Origin: Metapseudomonas otitidis
Lineage (GTDB): Bacteria > Pseudomonadota > Gammaproteobacteria > Pseudomonadales > Pseudomonadaceae
Assembly (NCBI RefSeq): GCF_900111835.1
Contig: NZ_FOJP01000001.1
Location: forward strand, 186,001-250,000
Direction: 5' to 3'
Length of the DNA stretch: 64,000 nucleotides
In this document: positions 1 through 7,514 of the stretch, piece by piece
Position numbering within the stretch: the first letter of the stretch is position 1
Layout: each line of letters opens with the position of its first letter
The notes under the pieces: generated by a model
Database searches by the model: none
What the model was told of the DNA's origin: nothing
What the model saw: the letters and a program-made list of their open reading frames with translations, nothing else
Program-made: the position numbers and the translations under genes

Positions 1-76
1 CCGCGTGGCTGGTGTTGGCGGCCAGCAGGGTGAGGCAGGCGAGGAGCGGGGGCAGGGCTTTTCTTGTTATGGGCAT
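1..76 (-). CDS. Partial secreted protein, N-terminus only (signal peptide)
   Basis: Reading leftward from an ATG whose first base is 76, the strand encodes 25 residues starting MPITRKALPPLL and ending in an Ala-rich stretch closing with SHA. This is a positively charged start, a hydrophobic core and a plausible Ala-X-Ala-type cleavage region, so it is a Sec signal peptide. The frame stays open to the window edge. The mature protein lies outside the window and cannot be identified. Confidence 0.6.
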   Translation of the reverse strand, partial: MPITRKALPPLLACLTLLAANTSHA

Positions 77-255
77 GGCGACTGTCCTTCGCGAAGGGGC
101 GGCCGCAGTGTGGGCGGGGCCTGTGGCGGATGCCAGGGCCGGACGGCGTTTCCCGCCGAAGGATGGGCCAGCCAAAGGTGGGTGCGACGGGGTGTGGGGC
201 CTCGGGCTGTTACCGGGTGTGGCCCGGGAGTACCCTGCGCGCCGAGGAGATCACC

Positions 256-756
256 ATGCAGAAGATTCTGATCAGCCGCTGCCTGCTCGGGCAGCGGGTG
301 CGTTACGACGGCGGCGCCCACGGCCCCTATGACCTGCTGCAACGCTGGCAGGACGAGGGGCGCGTGGTGCCGGTGTGCCCCGAGGTGGAAGGCGGGCTGC
401 CGACGCCGCGCCCGCCGGCCGAGATTCCCGGTGGGCAGGGCCTCCAGGTGCTGGAGGGGCAGGCGCGGGTGATGACCGATGGCGGTGAGGACGTCACCAC
501 GGCTTTCGTCGCCGGCGCGCGCCTGGCCCTGGAGCTGGTGCGGCACCACGGCATCGCGGTGGCCGTGCTCAAGGCGCGGAGCCCGTCCTGCGGAAACGAA
601 GAGGCCTACGACGGTACCTTCACCGGCACCCGTATCCCCGGGGAGGGGGTGACGGCCGCCTTGTTACGGCAGGCCGGGGTGCGGGTGTTCAACGAGACGC
701 AGCTGGAGGCCGCGCAGGCCTGCCTCGCAGCCCTGGAGGCGGACGACCTACTCTGA
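256..756 (+). CDS. DUF523 family cysteine protein
   Basis: A 166-residue protein of the DUF523 (YbbK-like) family, whose function is unknown. Conserved cysteines are visible at C9 (ISRCLLG), C41 (VCPEVEGG) and C112 (SPSCG), the pattern typical of the family and suggestive of a metal or thiol site. The ATG at 256 is chosen because a GAGGAG ribosome site lies 6-12 bases upstream and homologs begin with this KILISxCLLG motif; longer in-frame starts upstream lack such a site. The 3' end overlaps the end of the convergent solute-binding protein gene by nine bases. Confidence 0.85.
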   Translation: MQKILISRCLLGQRVRYDGGAHGPYDLLQRWQDEGRVVPVCPEVEGGLPTPRPPAEIPGGQGLQVLEGQARVMTDGGEDVTTAFVAGARLALELVRHHGIAVAVLKARSPSCGNEEAYDGTFTGTRIPGEGVTAALLRQAGVRVFNETQLEAAQACLAALEADDLL

Positions 757-1368
757 GGCCGCCGGTTCGGGGGTGGGCTCCGGCGCCGAAGCGGGCGCCT
801 GCGGTGCTGTCGCGGCGGGTGCCTCGTGGCCGCCGTGCCATTTCTGTTCCAACTGCTCCAGGTGGCCCGTGCTGCGCAGCTTGCCCAGTGCATTGTTCAG
901 GGCGCTGCGGAAGGCCGGGTTGTCGCGGCGGAAGGGAATGCCCTCCACCGGGGCGGCTGGCTTCGACGGGCTGGGCGCCAGGCCCTGGGGGGCCGGGTTC
1001 GTGGCGGCAGTCGGTGGTGCAGGTGTGTGGGTGTAGGGCTCGCTGAGTTCCAGTTGCGGGTCCTCGTAGGCGGTCTTCAGGCTGCTGCCTAGGGCGATGT
1101 CCACCTTGCCGCTGCGCAGGCTCTCCATCAGTTCCTCGGGGCTGACCGGGATGAAGTCCGCCTTCACGTTCAGCTCGTCGGCCAGGGCGTTGCCCAGGTC
1201 CACCCCGTAGCCCTGCAGCTGTTCGCCGTCGCGCAGGGCGAAGGCTGCATCGTTTTCCACCAGGGCGATCCGCAGGCTGCCCCGCTCCCACACGTCGTCG
1301 ATGAGGTCCGCCCGGACCGACGGCGAAGCCAGGGGCAGTAGAAACAACAGGCAGTACAACAGGCGCAT
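748..1368 (-). CDS. Solute-binding protein family 3, apparently lacking lobe II
   Basis: A 206-residue secreted protein. Residues 1-20 are a signal peptide. Residues 21-113 match lobe I of family 3 periplasmic amino-acid binding proteins (GSLRIALVEND, YGVDLGNALADEL, SGKVDIALG). Residues 114-143 are a Pro/Ala-rich linker. Residues 144-179 resemble the C-terminal helix of the family (NPAFRSALNNALGKLRSTG, LEQKWHG), and 180-206 is another Pro/Ala tail. Full-length members are about 250-270 residues, so most of lobe II seems to be missing while the frame is intact. The gene sits where PAO1 has a cystine/FliY-like binding protein. It may no longer bind amino acids, or may act as a sensor-like or decoy protein; that is inference. 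Confidence 0.75.
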   Translation of the reverse strand: MRLLYCLLFLLPLASPSVRADLIDDVWERGSLRIALVENDAAFALRDGEQLQGYGVDLGNALADELNVKADFIPVSPEELMESLRSGKVDIALGSSLKTAYEDPQLELSEPYTHTPAPPTAATNPAPQGLAPSPSKPAAPVEGIPFRRDNPAFRSALNNALGKLRSTGHLEQLEQKWHGGHEAPAATAPQAPASAPEPTPEPAASE

Positions 1369-1497
1369 GGGAAAACCTCGGTTATGTTCTGATGGGTGCC
1401 TTCCCGCTTCTCCAGCGTAGACCTGGCGGAACGATCCGGCGGTGAACCTACGCGGCGGCGGGAGGTCTGTGTAGCTCACGAAACAAGGAGATTCGTC

Positions 1498-1932
1498 ATG
1501 AAGCTTGCGTACGCCCCCCTTGGCCTGGCGGCCCTGCTCTCGGCCTTTTCCGCGGCCGCTCTTGCGGACATGCCCCGCACGCCAGCACCCGAGGGTGCCA
1601 AGGTCTACTTCATCGAGCCCGCCAACGGCGCCACTGTGGACAAGACGTTTACCGTCAAGTTCGGTCTCAAGGGCATGGGCGTCGCGCCGGCAGGCGTGGA
1701 TGCACCGGCGACCGGCCACCACCACCTGCTGATCGACCTGGATCAGGAGCCGGCGATGAACATGCCGCTGCCGATGACCGACAACCTCAAGCACTTCGGC
1801 AAGGGCCAGACCGAAACCGAAGTGACCCTGCCGCCGGGCAAGCACACCCTGCAACTGCTGGTGGGCGACAAGAACCACGTCCCGCTGGACCCGCCGGTGA
1901 TCTCCGAGAAAATCACGGTCACCGTGAAATGA
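1498..1932 (+). CDS. DUF4399 secreted protein
   Basis: A 144-residue protein with a signal peptide (MKLAYAPLGL..., cleavage after ALA near residue 23), followed by a small DUF4399 beta-domain: VYFIEPANGATV, a His-rich GHHHLLIDL segment near residues 75-82, and PPGKHTLQLL. The function is unknown; the fold resembles small periplasmic copper-type or carbohydrate-binding beta-sandwiches and the HHH cluster could bind metal (inference). The ATG at 1498 follows AAGGAG at good spacing. It is divergent from the truncated binding protein and is followed by a strong terminator within the first unit of the tandem repeat. Confidence 0.8.
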   Translation: MKLAYAPLGLAALLSAFSAAALADMPRTPAPEGAKVYFIEPANGATVDKTFTVKFGLKGMGVAPAGVDAPATGHHHLLIDLDQEPAMNMPLPMTDNLKHFGKGQTETEVTLPPGKHTLQLLVGDKNHVPLDPPVISEKITVTVK

Positions 1933-1951
1933 GCGTGAAAACGCACGCATG

Positions 1952-1980
1952 AAAAAGGGAGGCCAAGGCCTCCCTTTTTA
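1952..1980. terminator. Bidirectional rho-independent terminator (repeat unit 1)
   Basis: An 8-bp stem GGGAGGCC/GGCCTCCC at 1957-1974 is flanked by an A-run on the left and a T-run on the right, so it can end transcripts from both directions: the DUF4399 gene from the left and serA from the right. Confidence 0.85.
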
Positions 1981-2122
1981 CTGTCCAGCTCCGTCGTCAG
2001 GGCTCGCGAGCCAGGCGAGACAAGGCGGGAATGGTCGATAGGCGCGGTGTTCCCGACTGTGAATGAGTACTTCGGGGCCATTCTCACGGCGCATCGTTGA
2101 TGCACGTGAAATCGCAGGCACG

Positions 2123-2149
2123 AAAAAGGGAGGCCGAGGCCTCCCTTTT
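2123..2149. terminator. Bidirectional terminator (repeat unit 2)
   Basis: Same stem at 2128-2145 with a GA loop, an A-run before and TTTT after. It is a copy of the first terminator inside the 171-bp repeat. Confidence 0.75.
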
Positions 2150-2293
2150 ACTGACCAGCTCCGTCGTCAGGGCTCGCGAGTTGGAGCGAGACAAGGCGGG
2201 AATGGCCGAGAAGCGCGGAGTTTACGACTGTGAATGAGCACTTCGGGGCCATTCTCACGTCGCATCGTTGATGCACGTGAAATCGCAGGCACG

Positions 2294-2321
2294 AAAAAGG
2301 GAGGCCGAGGCCTCCCTTTTT
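2294..2321. terminator. Bidirectional terminator (repeat unit 3), nearest serA end
   Basis: Same stem at 2299-2316 with A-run and TTTTT. It is the terminator copy closest to the end of serA, whose transcripts reach it from the right. Confidence 0.75.
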
Positions 2322-2462
2322 ACTGTCCAGCTCCGTCGTCAGGGCTCGCGAGCTAGAGCGATACAAGGCGGGAATGGTCGAGAAGCGCGGAGTTTACGAC
2401 TGTAAATGAGCACTTCGAGGCCGTTCCCAACGCCGTATCGCCGACGCGCAGCAGCCCTGAGG

Positions 2463-3692
2463 TTAGAACAGGACGCGGCTGCGAATGGTGCCATTCACGT
2501 GCTGCAGCTTCTCCAGCGCCAGGTCCGAGTACTCGGCGTCGACGTCGATCACCACGTAGCCGACCTTGTCGTTTGTCTGCAGGTACTGGCCGGAGATGTT
2601 GATGCCGTTGTCGGCGAACACCTTGTTGATCTCGCTCATCACACCCGGGATGTTCTGGTGGATGTGCAGCAGGCGGTGCTTGCCCGGGTGCGACGGCAGG
2701 GCCACTTCGGGGAAGTTCACGGAGGACACGGAGGTGCCGTTGTCGCTGTACTTCACCAGCTTCTCGGCCACTTCCAGGCCGATGTTGGCCTGGGCTTCGG
2801 CGGTGGAGCCGCCGATGTGCGGGGTCAGGATCACGCGGTCCAGGCCACGCAGCGGGCTGGCGAATTCCTCGTCGTTGGACTTGGGTTCCACCGGGAACAC
2901 GTCGATGGCGGCGCCGATCAGGTGCTCGTCCTTGATGGCTTCGGCCAGGTGGTCCAGCTCGACCACGGTGCCGCGTGCGGCGTTGATCAGGATGCCGCCC
3001 TTCTTGATGGCGCGGATTTCCTTCTCGCCGATCATCCACTGGGTGGACGGCAGTTCCGGCACGTGCAGGGAGACGATGTCGCTCATGCCCAGCAGCTCGT
3101 GCAGGTTGCCCACCTGCTGGGCGTTGCCCAGGGGCAGCTTGGTGACCACGTCGTAGAAGTAGACCTGCATGCCCAGGGCCTCGGCGAGGACGGACAGCTG
3201 GGTGCCGATGGAGCCGTAGCCGACGATGCCGAGCTTCTTGCCACGGATCTCGAAGGAGTTGGCTGCGGACTTGATCCAGCCGCCACGGTGGCAGGAGGCG
3301 TTCTTCTCCGGAATGCCGCGCAGCAGCAGGATGGCCTCGGCCAGGACCAGCTCGGCGACCGAGCGGGTGTTGGAATAGGGGGCGTTGAACACCGCGATGC
3401 CACGGGCACGGGCGGCGTCGAGGTCGACCTGGTTGGTGCCGATGCAGAAGCAGCCCACGGCGATCAGTTTCTTCGCGCAGTCGAACACTTCTTCGGTCAG
3501 TTGGGTACGGGAGCGGATGCCGATGAAGTGGGCATCGGCGATCTTTTCCTTCAGCTCGTCACCCGAGAGCGCGCCCTTGAGGTACTCGATGTTGCTGTAG
3601 CCGGCGGCCTTCAGGGTGTCGACGGCGTTCTGGTGGACGCCTTCGAGGAGAAGGAACTTGATCTTGCTCTTTTCGAGAGAGGTCTTGCTCAT
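2463..3692 (-). CDS. serA: D-3-phosphoglycerate dehydrogenase
   Basis: 409 residues, the usual length for the short ACT-type SerA. It catalyses the first step of serine synthesis, 3-phosphoglycerate to 3-phosphohydroxypyruvate. The NAD-binding GYGSIG loop is at 158-163. Catalytic R240 (NAARG), E269 (FPVEP) and H292 (PHIGG) sit at the same numbers as in E. coli SerA. Residues from about 338 form the ACT domain that binds L-serine for feedback inhibition. Members of this type also reduce 2-oxoglutarate to D-2-hydroxyglutarate, which fits the divergent flavoprotein gene next door. The ATG at 3692 follows an AGGTACGCAG leader. Transcription ends in the triple-terminator repeat. Confidence 0.97.
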   Translation of the reverse strand: MSKTSLEKSKIKFLLLEGVHQNAVDTLKAAGYSNIEYLKGALSGDELKEKIADAHFIGIRSRTQLTEEVFDCAKKLIAVGCFCIGTNQVDLDAARARGIAVFNAPYSNTRSVAELVLAEAILLLRGIPEKNASCHRGGWIKSAANSFEIRGKKLGIVGYGSIGTQLSVLAEALGMQVYFYDVVTKLPLGNAQQVGNLHELLGMSDIVSLHVPELPSTQWMIGEKEIRAIKKGGILINAARGTVVELDHLAEAIKDEHLIGAAIDVFPVEPKSNDEEFASPLRGLDRVILTPHIGGSTAEAQANIGLEVAEKLVKYSDNGTSVSSVNFPEVALPSHPGKHRLLHIHQNIPGVMSEINKVFADNGINISGQYLQTNDKVGYVVIDVDAEYSDLALEKLQHVNGTIRSRVLF

Positions 3693-3847
3693 CTGCGTAC
3701 CTATTTGTCCCGGTAGTGAAGTCAGAAGCAGGCTGTGCGGCAGCTACCCCGTAAAACGCCTGTAAGGCATGATTCACGGGGTGCGTATGCTAGCATGCCT
3801 TCCTTTTTCCTTGCTCGGTTGCGACCTGAAACGTTCTCAGGGCGACC
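3693..3847. promoter_or_regulatory. Divergent serA / D-2-hydroxyglutarate dehydrogenase control region
   Basis: This 155-base gap must hold promoters for both divergent genes. Two symmetrical elements are visible: an inverted pair ACCCCGT (3746-3752) and ACGGGGT (3776-3782) enclosing a smaller GCCT/AGGC pair, and the perfect palindrome ATGCTAGCAT at 3787-3796. Either could be an operator or a leader hairpin. No promoter is assigned with confidence. Confidence 0.4.
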
Positions 3848-5263
3848 ATGAATGATTCGAGAGTTCCTCTGATGACCAACGCCGCCCTGATCGAAGAACT
3901 GAAGACCCTGGTCGAACCCGGCAAGGTGCTGACCGACGCCGCCTCCCTGGAGGCCTACGGCAAGGATTGGACCAAGCATTTCGCCCCGGCACCGACCGCC
4001 ATCGTCTTCCCCAAGACCATCGAGCAGGTGCAGGCCATCGTGCGCTGGGCCAACCAGCACAAGGTGGCGCTGGTGCCGTCCGGCGGGCGTACCGGGCTTT
4101 CGGCCGCTGCGGTGGCGGCCAACGGCGAGGTGGTGGTGGCGTTCGACTACATGAACCAGATCCTCGCCTTCAACGAATACGATCGCACGGCGGTGTGCCA
4201 GCCGGGCGTGGTGACCGAGCAGCTGCAGAACTTCGCGGAAGAGAAGGGCCTGTACTACCCGGTTGATTTCGCCTCGGCAGGTTCCAGCCAGATTGGCGGC
4301 AACATCGGTACCAATGCCGGCGGGATCAAGGTCATTCGCTACGGCATGACCCGCAACTGGGTCGCTGGCCTGAAGGTGGTCACCGGCACCGGCGAGCTGC
4401 TGGAGCTGAACCGCGACCTGATCAAGAACGCCACCGGCTATGACCTGCGCCAGCTGTTCATCGGTGCCGAGGGCACCCTGGGCTTCGTGGTCGAGGCCAC
4501 CATGCGCCTGGACCGCGCGCCGAAGAACCTCACCGCCATGGTCCTCGGCACCCCGGACTTCGATTCGATCATGCCGGTGCTGCACGCCTTCCAGAACAAG
4601 CTGGACCTCACCGCCTTCGAATTCTTCTCCGACAAGGCCCTGGCCAAGGTGCTGGCCCGTGGTGATGTGCCGGCGGCCTTCGAGACGCCCTGCCCCTTCT
4701 ATGCGCTGCTGGAGTTCGAGGCCACCACCGAGGAAGTCGCCAACGACGCACTGGCCACCTTCGAGCACTGCGTCGAGCAGGGTTGGGTGCTGGACGGCGT
4801 GATGAGCCAGAGCGAGCAACAGCTGCAGAACCTGTGGAAGCTGCGCGAGTACATCTCCGAGACCATCTCCCACTGGACGCCGTACAAGAACGACATCTCG
4901 GTCACCGTCGGCCAGGTCCCGGCCTTCCTCCACGACATCGACCGCATCGTCGAGGCCAACTACCCCGACTTCGAAGTGGTCTGGTTCGGCCATATCGGCG
5001 ACGGCAACCTGCACCTGAACATCCTCAAGCCGGACGCCCTGTCCAAGGACGAGTTCTTCGCCAAGTGCGCCACCGTGAACAAGTGGGTGTTCGAGACCGT
5101 GCAGAAGTACAACGGCTCGATCTCCGCCGAGCACGGCGTGGGCATGACCAAGCGCGACTACCTGGGCTACAGCCGTTCCGAGCCGGAGATCGCGATCATG
5201 AAGGCGATCAAGGCGGTGTTCGATCCCAACGGGATCATGAACCCCGGCAAGATCTTCAACTGA
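3848..5263 (+). CDS. FAD-linked oxidase, probable D-2-hydroxyglutarate dehydrogenase
   Basis: A 471-residue flavoprotein of the D-lactate/D-2-hydroxyglutarate dehydrogenase family. The N-terminal PCMH FAD domain has PSGGRTGLSAAAVA and NIGTNAGG; the C-terminal FAD-oxidase_C domain carries the metal-binding GHIGDGNLHLN and SAEHGVG motifs. In Pseudomonas the homolog beside serA oxidises D-2-hydroxyglutarate formed by SerA, pulling serine synthesis forward and feeding electrons to the electron-transfer flavoprotein. The divergent placement here supports that role, though substrate cannot be read from sequence alone. A second start (MTNAALIEE, 3872) is possible; neither has a strong ribosome site. 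Confidence 0.88.
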   Translation: MNDSRVPLMTNAALIEELKTLVEPGKVLTDAASLEAYGKDWTKHFAPAPTAIVFPKTIEQVQAIVRWANQHKVALVPSGGRTGLSAAAVAANGEVVVAFDYMNQILAFNEYDRTAVCQPGVVTEQLQNFAEEKGLYYPVDFASAGSSQIGGNIGTNAGGIKVIRYGMTRNWVAGLKVVTGTGELLELNRDLIKNATGYDLRQLFIGAEGTLGFVVEATMRLDRAPKNLTAMVLGTPDFDSIMPVLHAFQNKLDLTAFEFFSDKALAKVLARGDVPAAFETPCPFYALLEFEATTEEVANDALATFEHCVEQGWVLDGVMSQSEQQLQNLWKLREYISETISHWTPYKNDISVTVGQVPAFLHDIDRIVEANYPDFEVVWFGHIGDGNLHLNILKPDALSKDEFFAKCATVNKWVFETVQKYNGSISAEHGVGMTKRDYLGYSRSEPEIAIMKAIKAVFDPNGIMNPGKIFN

Positions 5264-5268
5264 CCAGG

Positions 5269-5297
5269 CAGGCGGTGGAGCGATCCACCGCCTGTTT
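5269..5297 (+). terminator. Intrinsic terminator-like hairpin
   Basis: A perfect 11-bp stem CAGGCGGTGGA / TCCACCGCCTG around a GCGA tetraloop, followed by TTTCG, begins six bases after the flavoprotein stop. It probably ends or attenuates that transcript before the FAH-family gene. Confidence 0.7.
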
Positions 5298-5323
5298 CGT
5301 ATTCACCGTTCAGGAGTCGGTTA

Positions 5324-5989
5324 ATGAGCTACCAGCACCAGTACGTCGACGGCACCCGTATCCACTTCCCCCTCGGCAAGGTCGTATGCATCGGCCGCAA
5401 CTACGCCGAGCACGCCAAGGAGCTGAACAACCCGGTGCCCACCGAGCCGCTGCTGTTCATCAAGCCGGCGTCCAGCGTGGTGGCCATCGAGGGCGGGTTC
5501 TCCATTCCCGAGGACCGGGGGGCCGTGCACTACGAGGCGGAGATCGCCGTGCTGATCGGCAAGCCGCTGTCGCGCCACCCCAGTGCCGAAGAGGCCCGTG
5601 ACGCCATTTCCGGCTTCGCCCCGGCGCTGGACCTGACCCTGCGTGACGTCCAGGCCAAGCTGAAGGAAAAGGGCTGGCCCTGGGAGGTCGCCAAGGCCTT
5701 CGACGGCGCCTGCGTGCTGGCGCCCTTCGTTCCGGGAGATGCCGTCGAGGCCCTGGACGACATCGGCATCCGCCTGAGCATCAATGGCGAGGTGCGCCAG
5801 GACGGCAACAGCCGCGACATGCTCAACCCCATCCTCCCGCTGCTCCAGGCCATCAGCCAGCACTTCAGCCTGCAGCCGGGCGACGTGGTATTGACCGGCA
5901 CGCCGGTCGGCGTCGGCCCGCTCAGCAAGGGCGATGCGCTGGTGCTGGAGCTGGTCGGCCACAGCACCTTCGAAAGCGGCGTCATCTGA
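5324..5989 (+). CDS. Fumarylacetoacetate hydrolase (FAH) family protein
   Basis: 221 residues, matching the short FAH/YcgM class that includes acylpyruvate hydrolases and oxaloacetate decarboxylases. Signature segments are GRNYAEHAKELNN near residue 25, KPASSV, and the metal-binding acidic residues in HYEAEIAVLIGK (about 66-77). LTGTPVGVGPL near the C-terminus is the conserved active-site loop. AGGAG precedes the ATG by eight bases. It follows the D-2-hydroxyglutarate dehydrogenase gene and may handle a related oxo acid, but the actual substrate is not evident. Confidence 0.88.
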   Translation: MSYQHQYVDGTRIHFPLGKVVCIGRNYAEHAKELNNPVPTEPLLFIKPASSVVAIEGGFSIPEDRGAVHYEAEIAVLIGKPLSRHPSAEEARDAISGFAPALDLTLRDVQAKLKEKGWPWEVAKAFDGACVLAPFVPGDAVEALDDIGIRLSINGEVRQDGNSRDMLNPILPLLQAISQHFSLQPGDVVLTGTPVGVGPLSKGDALVLELVGHSTFESGVI

Positions 5990-6059
5990 AATTCACTGGC
6001 GGGGAACTTTTCGGCTGGCATAGCATCAGACGGCCATTCGCCCGAAGCAGTCGTCGGCC

Positions 6060-6974
6060 ATGAAGTTCCCCCGCACCCTCCGCTATTCCCTCCTGGGCGC
6101 CGCGCTGATCCTCGGTGGCGGCGCCCTGCGCTACCTGCACCTCGATGACCGTGCCCAGCTCTGGCTGAGCGAGCGCAACCTGAGCAAGGGCGAGCAGGCC
6201 GACAGCATCTGGCTGCCGGGCTACCGGGCGGTCCTCCAGGGCAAGCCGCTGGCGGGCCTGGAGAATGATGAAGCCTCGGACCTGGCCTACAACCCGGTGA
6301 CGCGCACCCTGTTCACCGTGACCGGCAAGACGCCGATGCTGGTGGAAATCTCCCGCGAGGGCGAGGTGCTGCGGCGCATCCCGCTCAATGGGTTCGCCAA
6401 CCTCGAAGGCGTGGCGGTGCTGGAGAACGGCAATGTCGCCGTGACGGACGAACGCCGTCGCACCCTGTCGATCTTCACCCTCGATCCGCTGACCCGCGAG
6501 CTGGATGTCCACGACGCCGACGAGTTCGACCTGGGCTTTGCCGACTCCGGCAACAAGGGGTTCGAAGGCATCGCCTGGGACCCGGCCCAAGGGCGCCTGC
6601 TGCTGGGCAAGGAGCGCGAGCCCACCGCGATGTTCAGCCTCGCCTCTGATGGCAGCCGCCACCTGGCGGGTGAACTCCAGCCACTGCCCAGCTATGGGCT
6701 GGGCATGCGCAACCTGTCGGCCCTCAGTGTCGACCCGCGTACCGGGCACGTCCTGGCACTTTCCGCGCAATCCAACCTGCTGCTGGAGCTGGACGAGTCC
6801 GGTGAGCCGGTGAGCTTCATCAGCCTGCTGGGCGGCTTCAATGGCCTGGAAAGCCGCATCCCCCGTGCCGAAGGCGTGGCCATGGATGAGGCCGGTGACA
6901 TCTACATGGTCAGCGAGCCCAACCTGTTCTACGTCTTCCGCCGCAGCGCGCCCCAGGTGACGGAGCGCGGTTGA
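6060..6974 (+). CDS. SdiA-regulated, phytase-like beta-propeller protein (first copy)
   Basis: 304 residues with an N-terminal membrane anchor or signal (about residues 8-24) and an extracytoplasmic SdiA-regulated domain. Recognisable propeller segments are WLPGYRAVLQGKPL, DLAYNPVTRTLFTVTG, GFEGIAWDP, LSVDPRTGHVLALS and the ending AEGVAMDEAGDIYMVSEPNLFYVF. The same order recurs in the protein at 17853-18776, so the two are paralogs. The family includes P. aeruginosa CarP, a putative phytase involved in calcium homeostasis. This copy lies just upstream of carO but shows no TTAAG-type box of its own. Confidence 0.85.
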   Translation: MKFPRTLRYSLLGAALILGGGALRYLHLDDRAQLWLSERNLSKGEQADSIWLPGYRAVLQGKPLAGLENDEASDLAYNPVTRTLFTVTGKTPMLVEISREGEVLRRIPLNGFANLEGVAVLENGNVAVTDERRRTLSIFTLDPLTRELDVHDADEFDLGFADSGNKGFEGIAWDPAQGRLLLGKEREPTAMFSLASDGSRHLAGELQPLPSYGLGMRNLSALSVDPRTGHVLALSAQSNLLLELDESGEPVSFISLLGGFNGLESRIPRAEGVAMDEAGDIYMVSEPNLFYVFRRSAPQVTERG

Positions 6975-6987
6975 GCCGCCCTGACCG

Positions 6988-7042
6988 CTTAAGGTTCGCT
7001 TAAGGGGCTTTTAAGCCTCGTTTCAGCGCCCGGCCCTAGCCT
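6988..7042 (+). promoter_or_regulatory. Triple CarR/BqsR-type box and promoter of carO
   Basis: Three TTAAG half-sites start at 6989, 7000 and 7011, each 11 bases apart, giving two overlapping TTAAG-N6-TTAAG operators (TTAAG-GTTCGC-TTAAG and TTAAG-GGGCTT-TTAAG). This is the published consensus for BqsR (CarR) of P. aeruginosa and resembles the PmrA box. A -10-like TAGCCT lies at 7037-7042, 21 bases after the last half-site, the spacing expected when the regulator replaces a -35 element. The site is 38 bases before the carO start. Confidence 0.75.
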
Positions 7043-7079
7043 GATCCCGTCAACCACACACCGATACGGGATCACTACC

Positions 7080-7427
7080 ATGAACGCCAAATACCTTGCC
7101 CTGCTGATCGCCCCGCTGTTCTCCACCGCCGCCCTGGCGTCCAGCTACACCGGCCCCGGCGCCAACCAGGCGATCACCACCGTCGCCGCTGCCATGCAGG
7201 CCAGCGACGATGCGACCGTTGTCCTCCAGGGGCAGATCGTCAAGCGCATCAAGGGCGATATCTACGAGTTCAAGGACGCCACCGGCACCATCAAGGTTGA
7301 GATCGACGACGAGGATTGGCCGACCCAGTCCATCGACGACAAGGCCACCGTGAAGCTCACCGGTGAGGTGGATCGCGACCTGATGGGCCGCGAGATCGAC
7401 GTGGAGTTCGTCGAGCGGGTGAACTGA
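7080..7427 (+). CDS. carO: Calcium-regulated OB-fold (BOF/YgiW family) periplasmic protein CarO
   Basis: 115 residues: a signal peptide (cleavage after ALA at about 20) followed by a bacterial OB-fold domain of the YgiW/YdeI type, with SYTGPGANQAITTVAAA, VVLQGQIVKRIKGDIYEFKD, GTIKVEIDDEDWP and EIDVEFVERV. P. aeruginosa CarO has the same size and position and is induced by calcium through CarSR, where it helps maintain low intracellular calcium. The upstream triple TTAAG box supports the same control here. Members of the family are thought to bind small cationic ligands in the periplasm. Confidence 0.9.
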   Translation: MNAKYLALLIAPLFSTAALASSYTGPGANQAITTVAAAMQASDDATVVLQGQIVKRIKGDIYEFKDATGTIKVEIDDEDWPTQSIDDKATVKLTGEVDRDLMGREIDVEFVERVN

Positions 7428-7458
7428 TCGCTCACGCGGAGCTGTCTCCCCTCCCCAA

Positions 7459-7476
7459 GGCGCACCAGCGTGCGCC
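7459..7476. terminator. Weak hairpin downstream of carO
   Basis: A 7-bp stem GGCGCAC / GTGCGCC with a CAGC loop lies 32 bases after the carO stop. There is no T-run, so termination would have to be rho-assisted. Confidence 0.35.
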
Positions 7477-7514
7477 CTGCGCTCCATCCGGCGGCAGCAC
7501 TGTCATTGATCTGG

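Larger units (their letters stand above)
1951..2460. repeat. 171-bp tandem repeat, three copies, each with a terminator hairpin
   Basis: The gap between the DUF4399 gene and serA holds three direct copies with hairpin positions 1957-1974, 2128-2145 and 2299-2316, exactly 171 bases apart. Each copy begins with A-run, GGGAGGCC, a two-base loop, GGCCTCCC and T-run, then a shared block containing CCAGCTCCGTCGTCAGGGCT, ACAAGGCGGGAATGG and TGAATGAG/TGTAAATGAG. The last copy diverges after about 2430. No protein is encoded. The copies differ at scattered positions, so this is not a sequencing duplication. Confidence 0.85.

Noticed and set aside
1951-2460. CRISPR array
   Set aside because: Only three units, 171 bases apart, with no short repeat/unique spacer pattern and terminator hairpins inside each unit.
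4783-5601. Plus-strand frame overlapping the flavoprotein and FAH genes
   Set aside because: Out of frame with both real genes and Arg/His/Pro-rich; no start signal.
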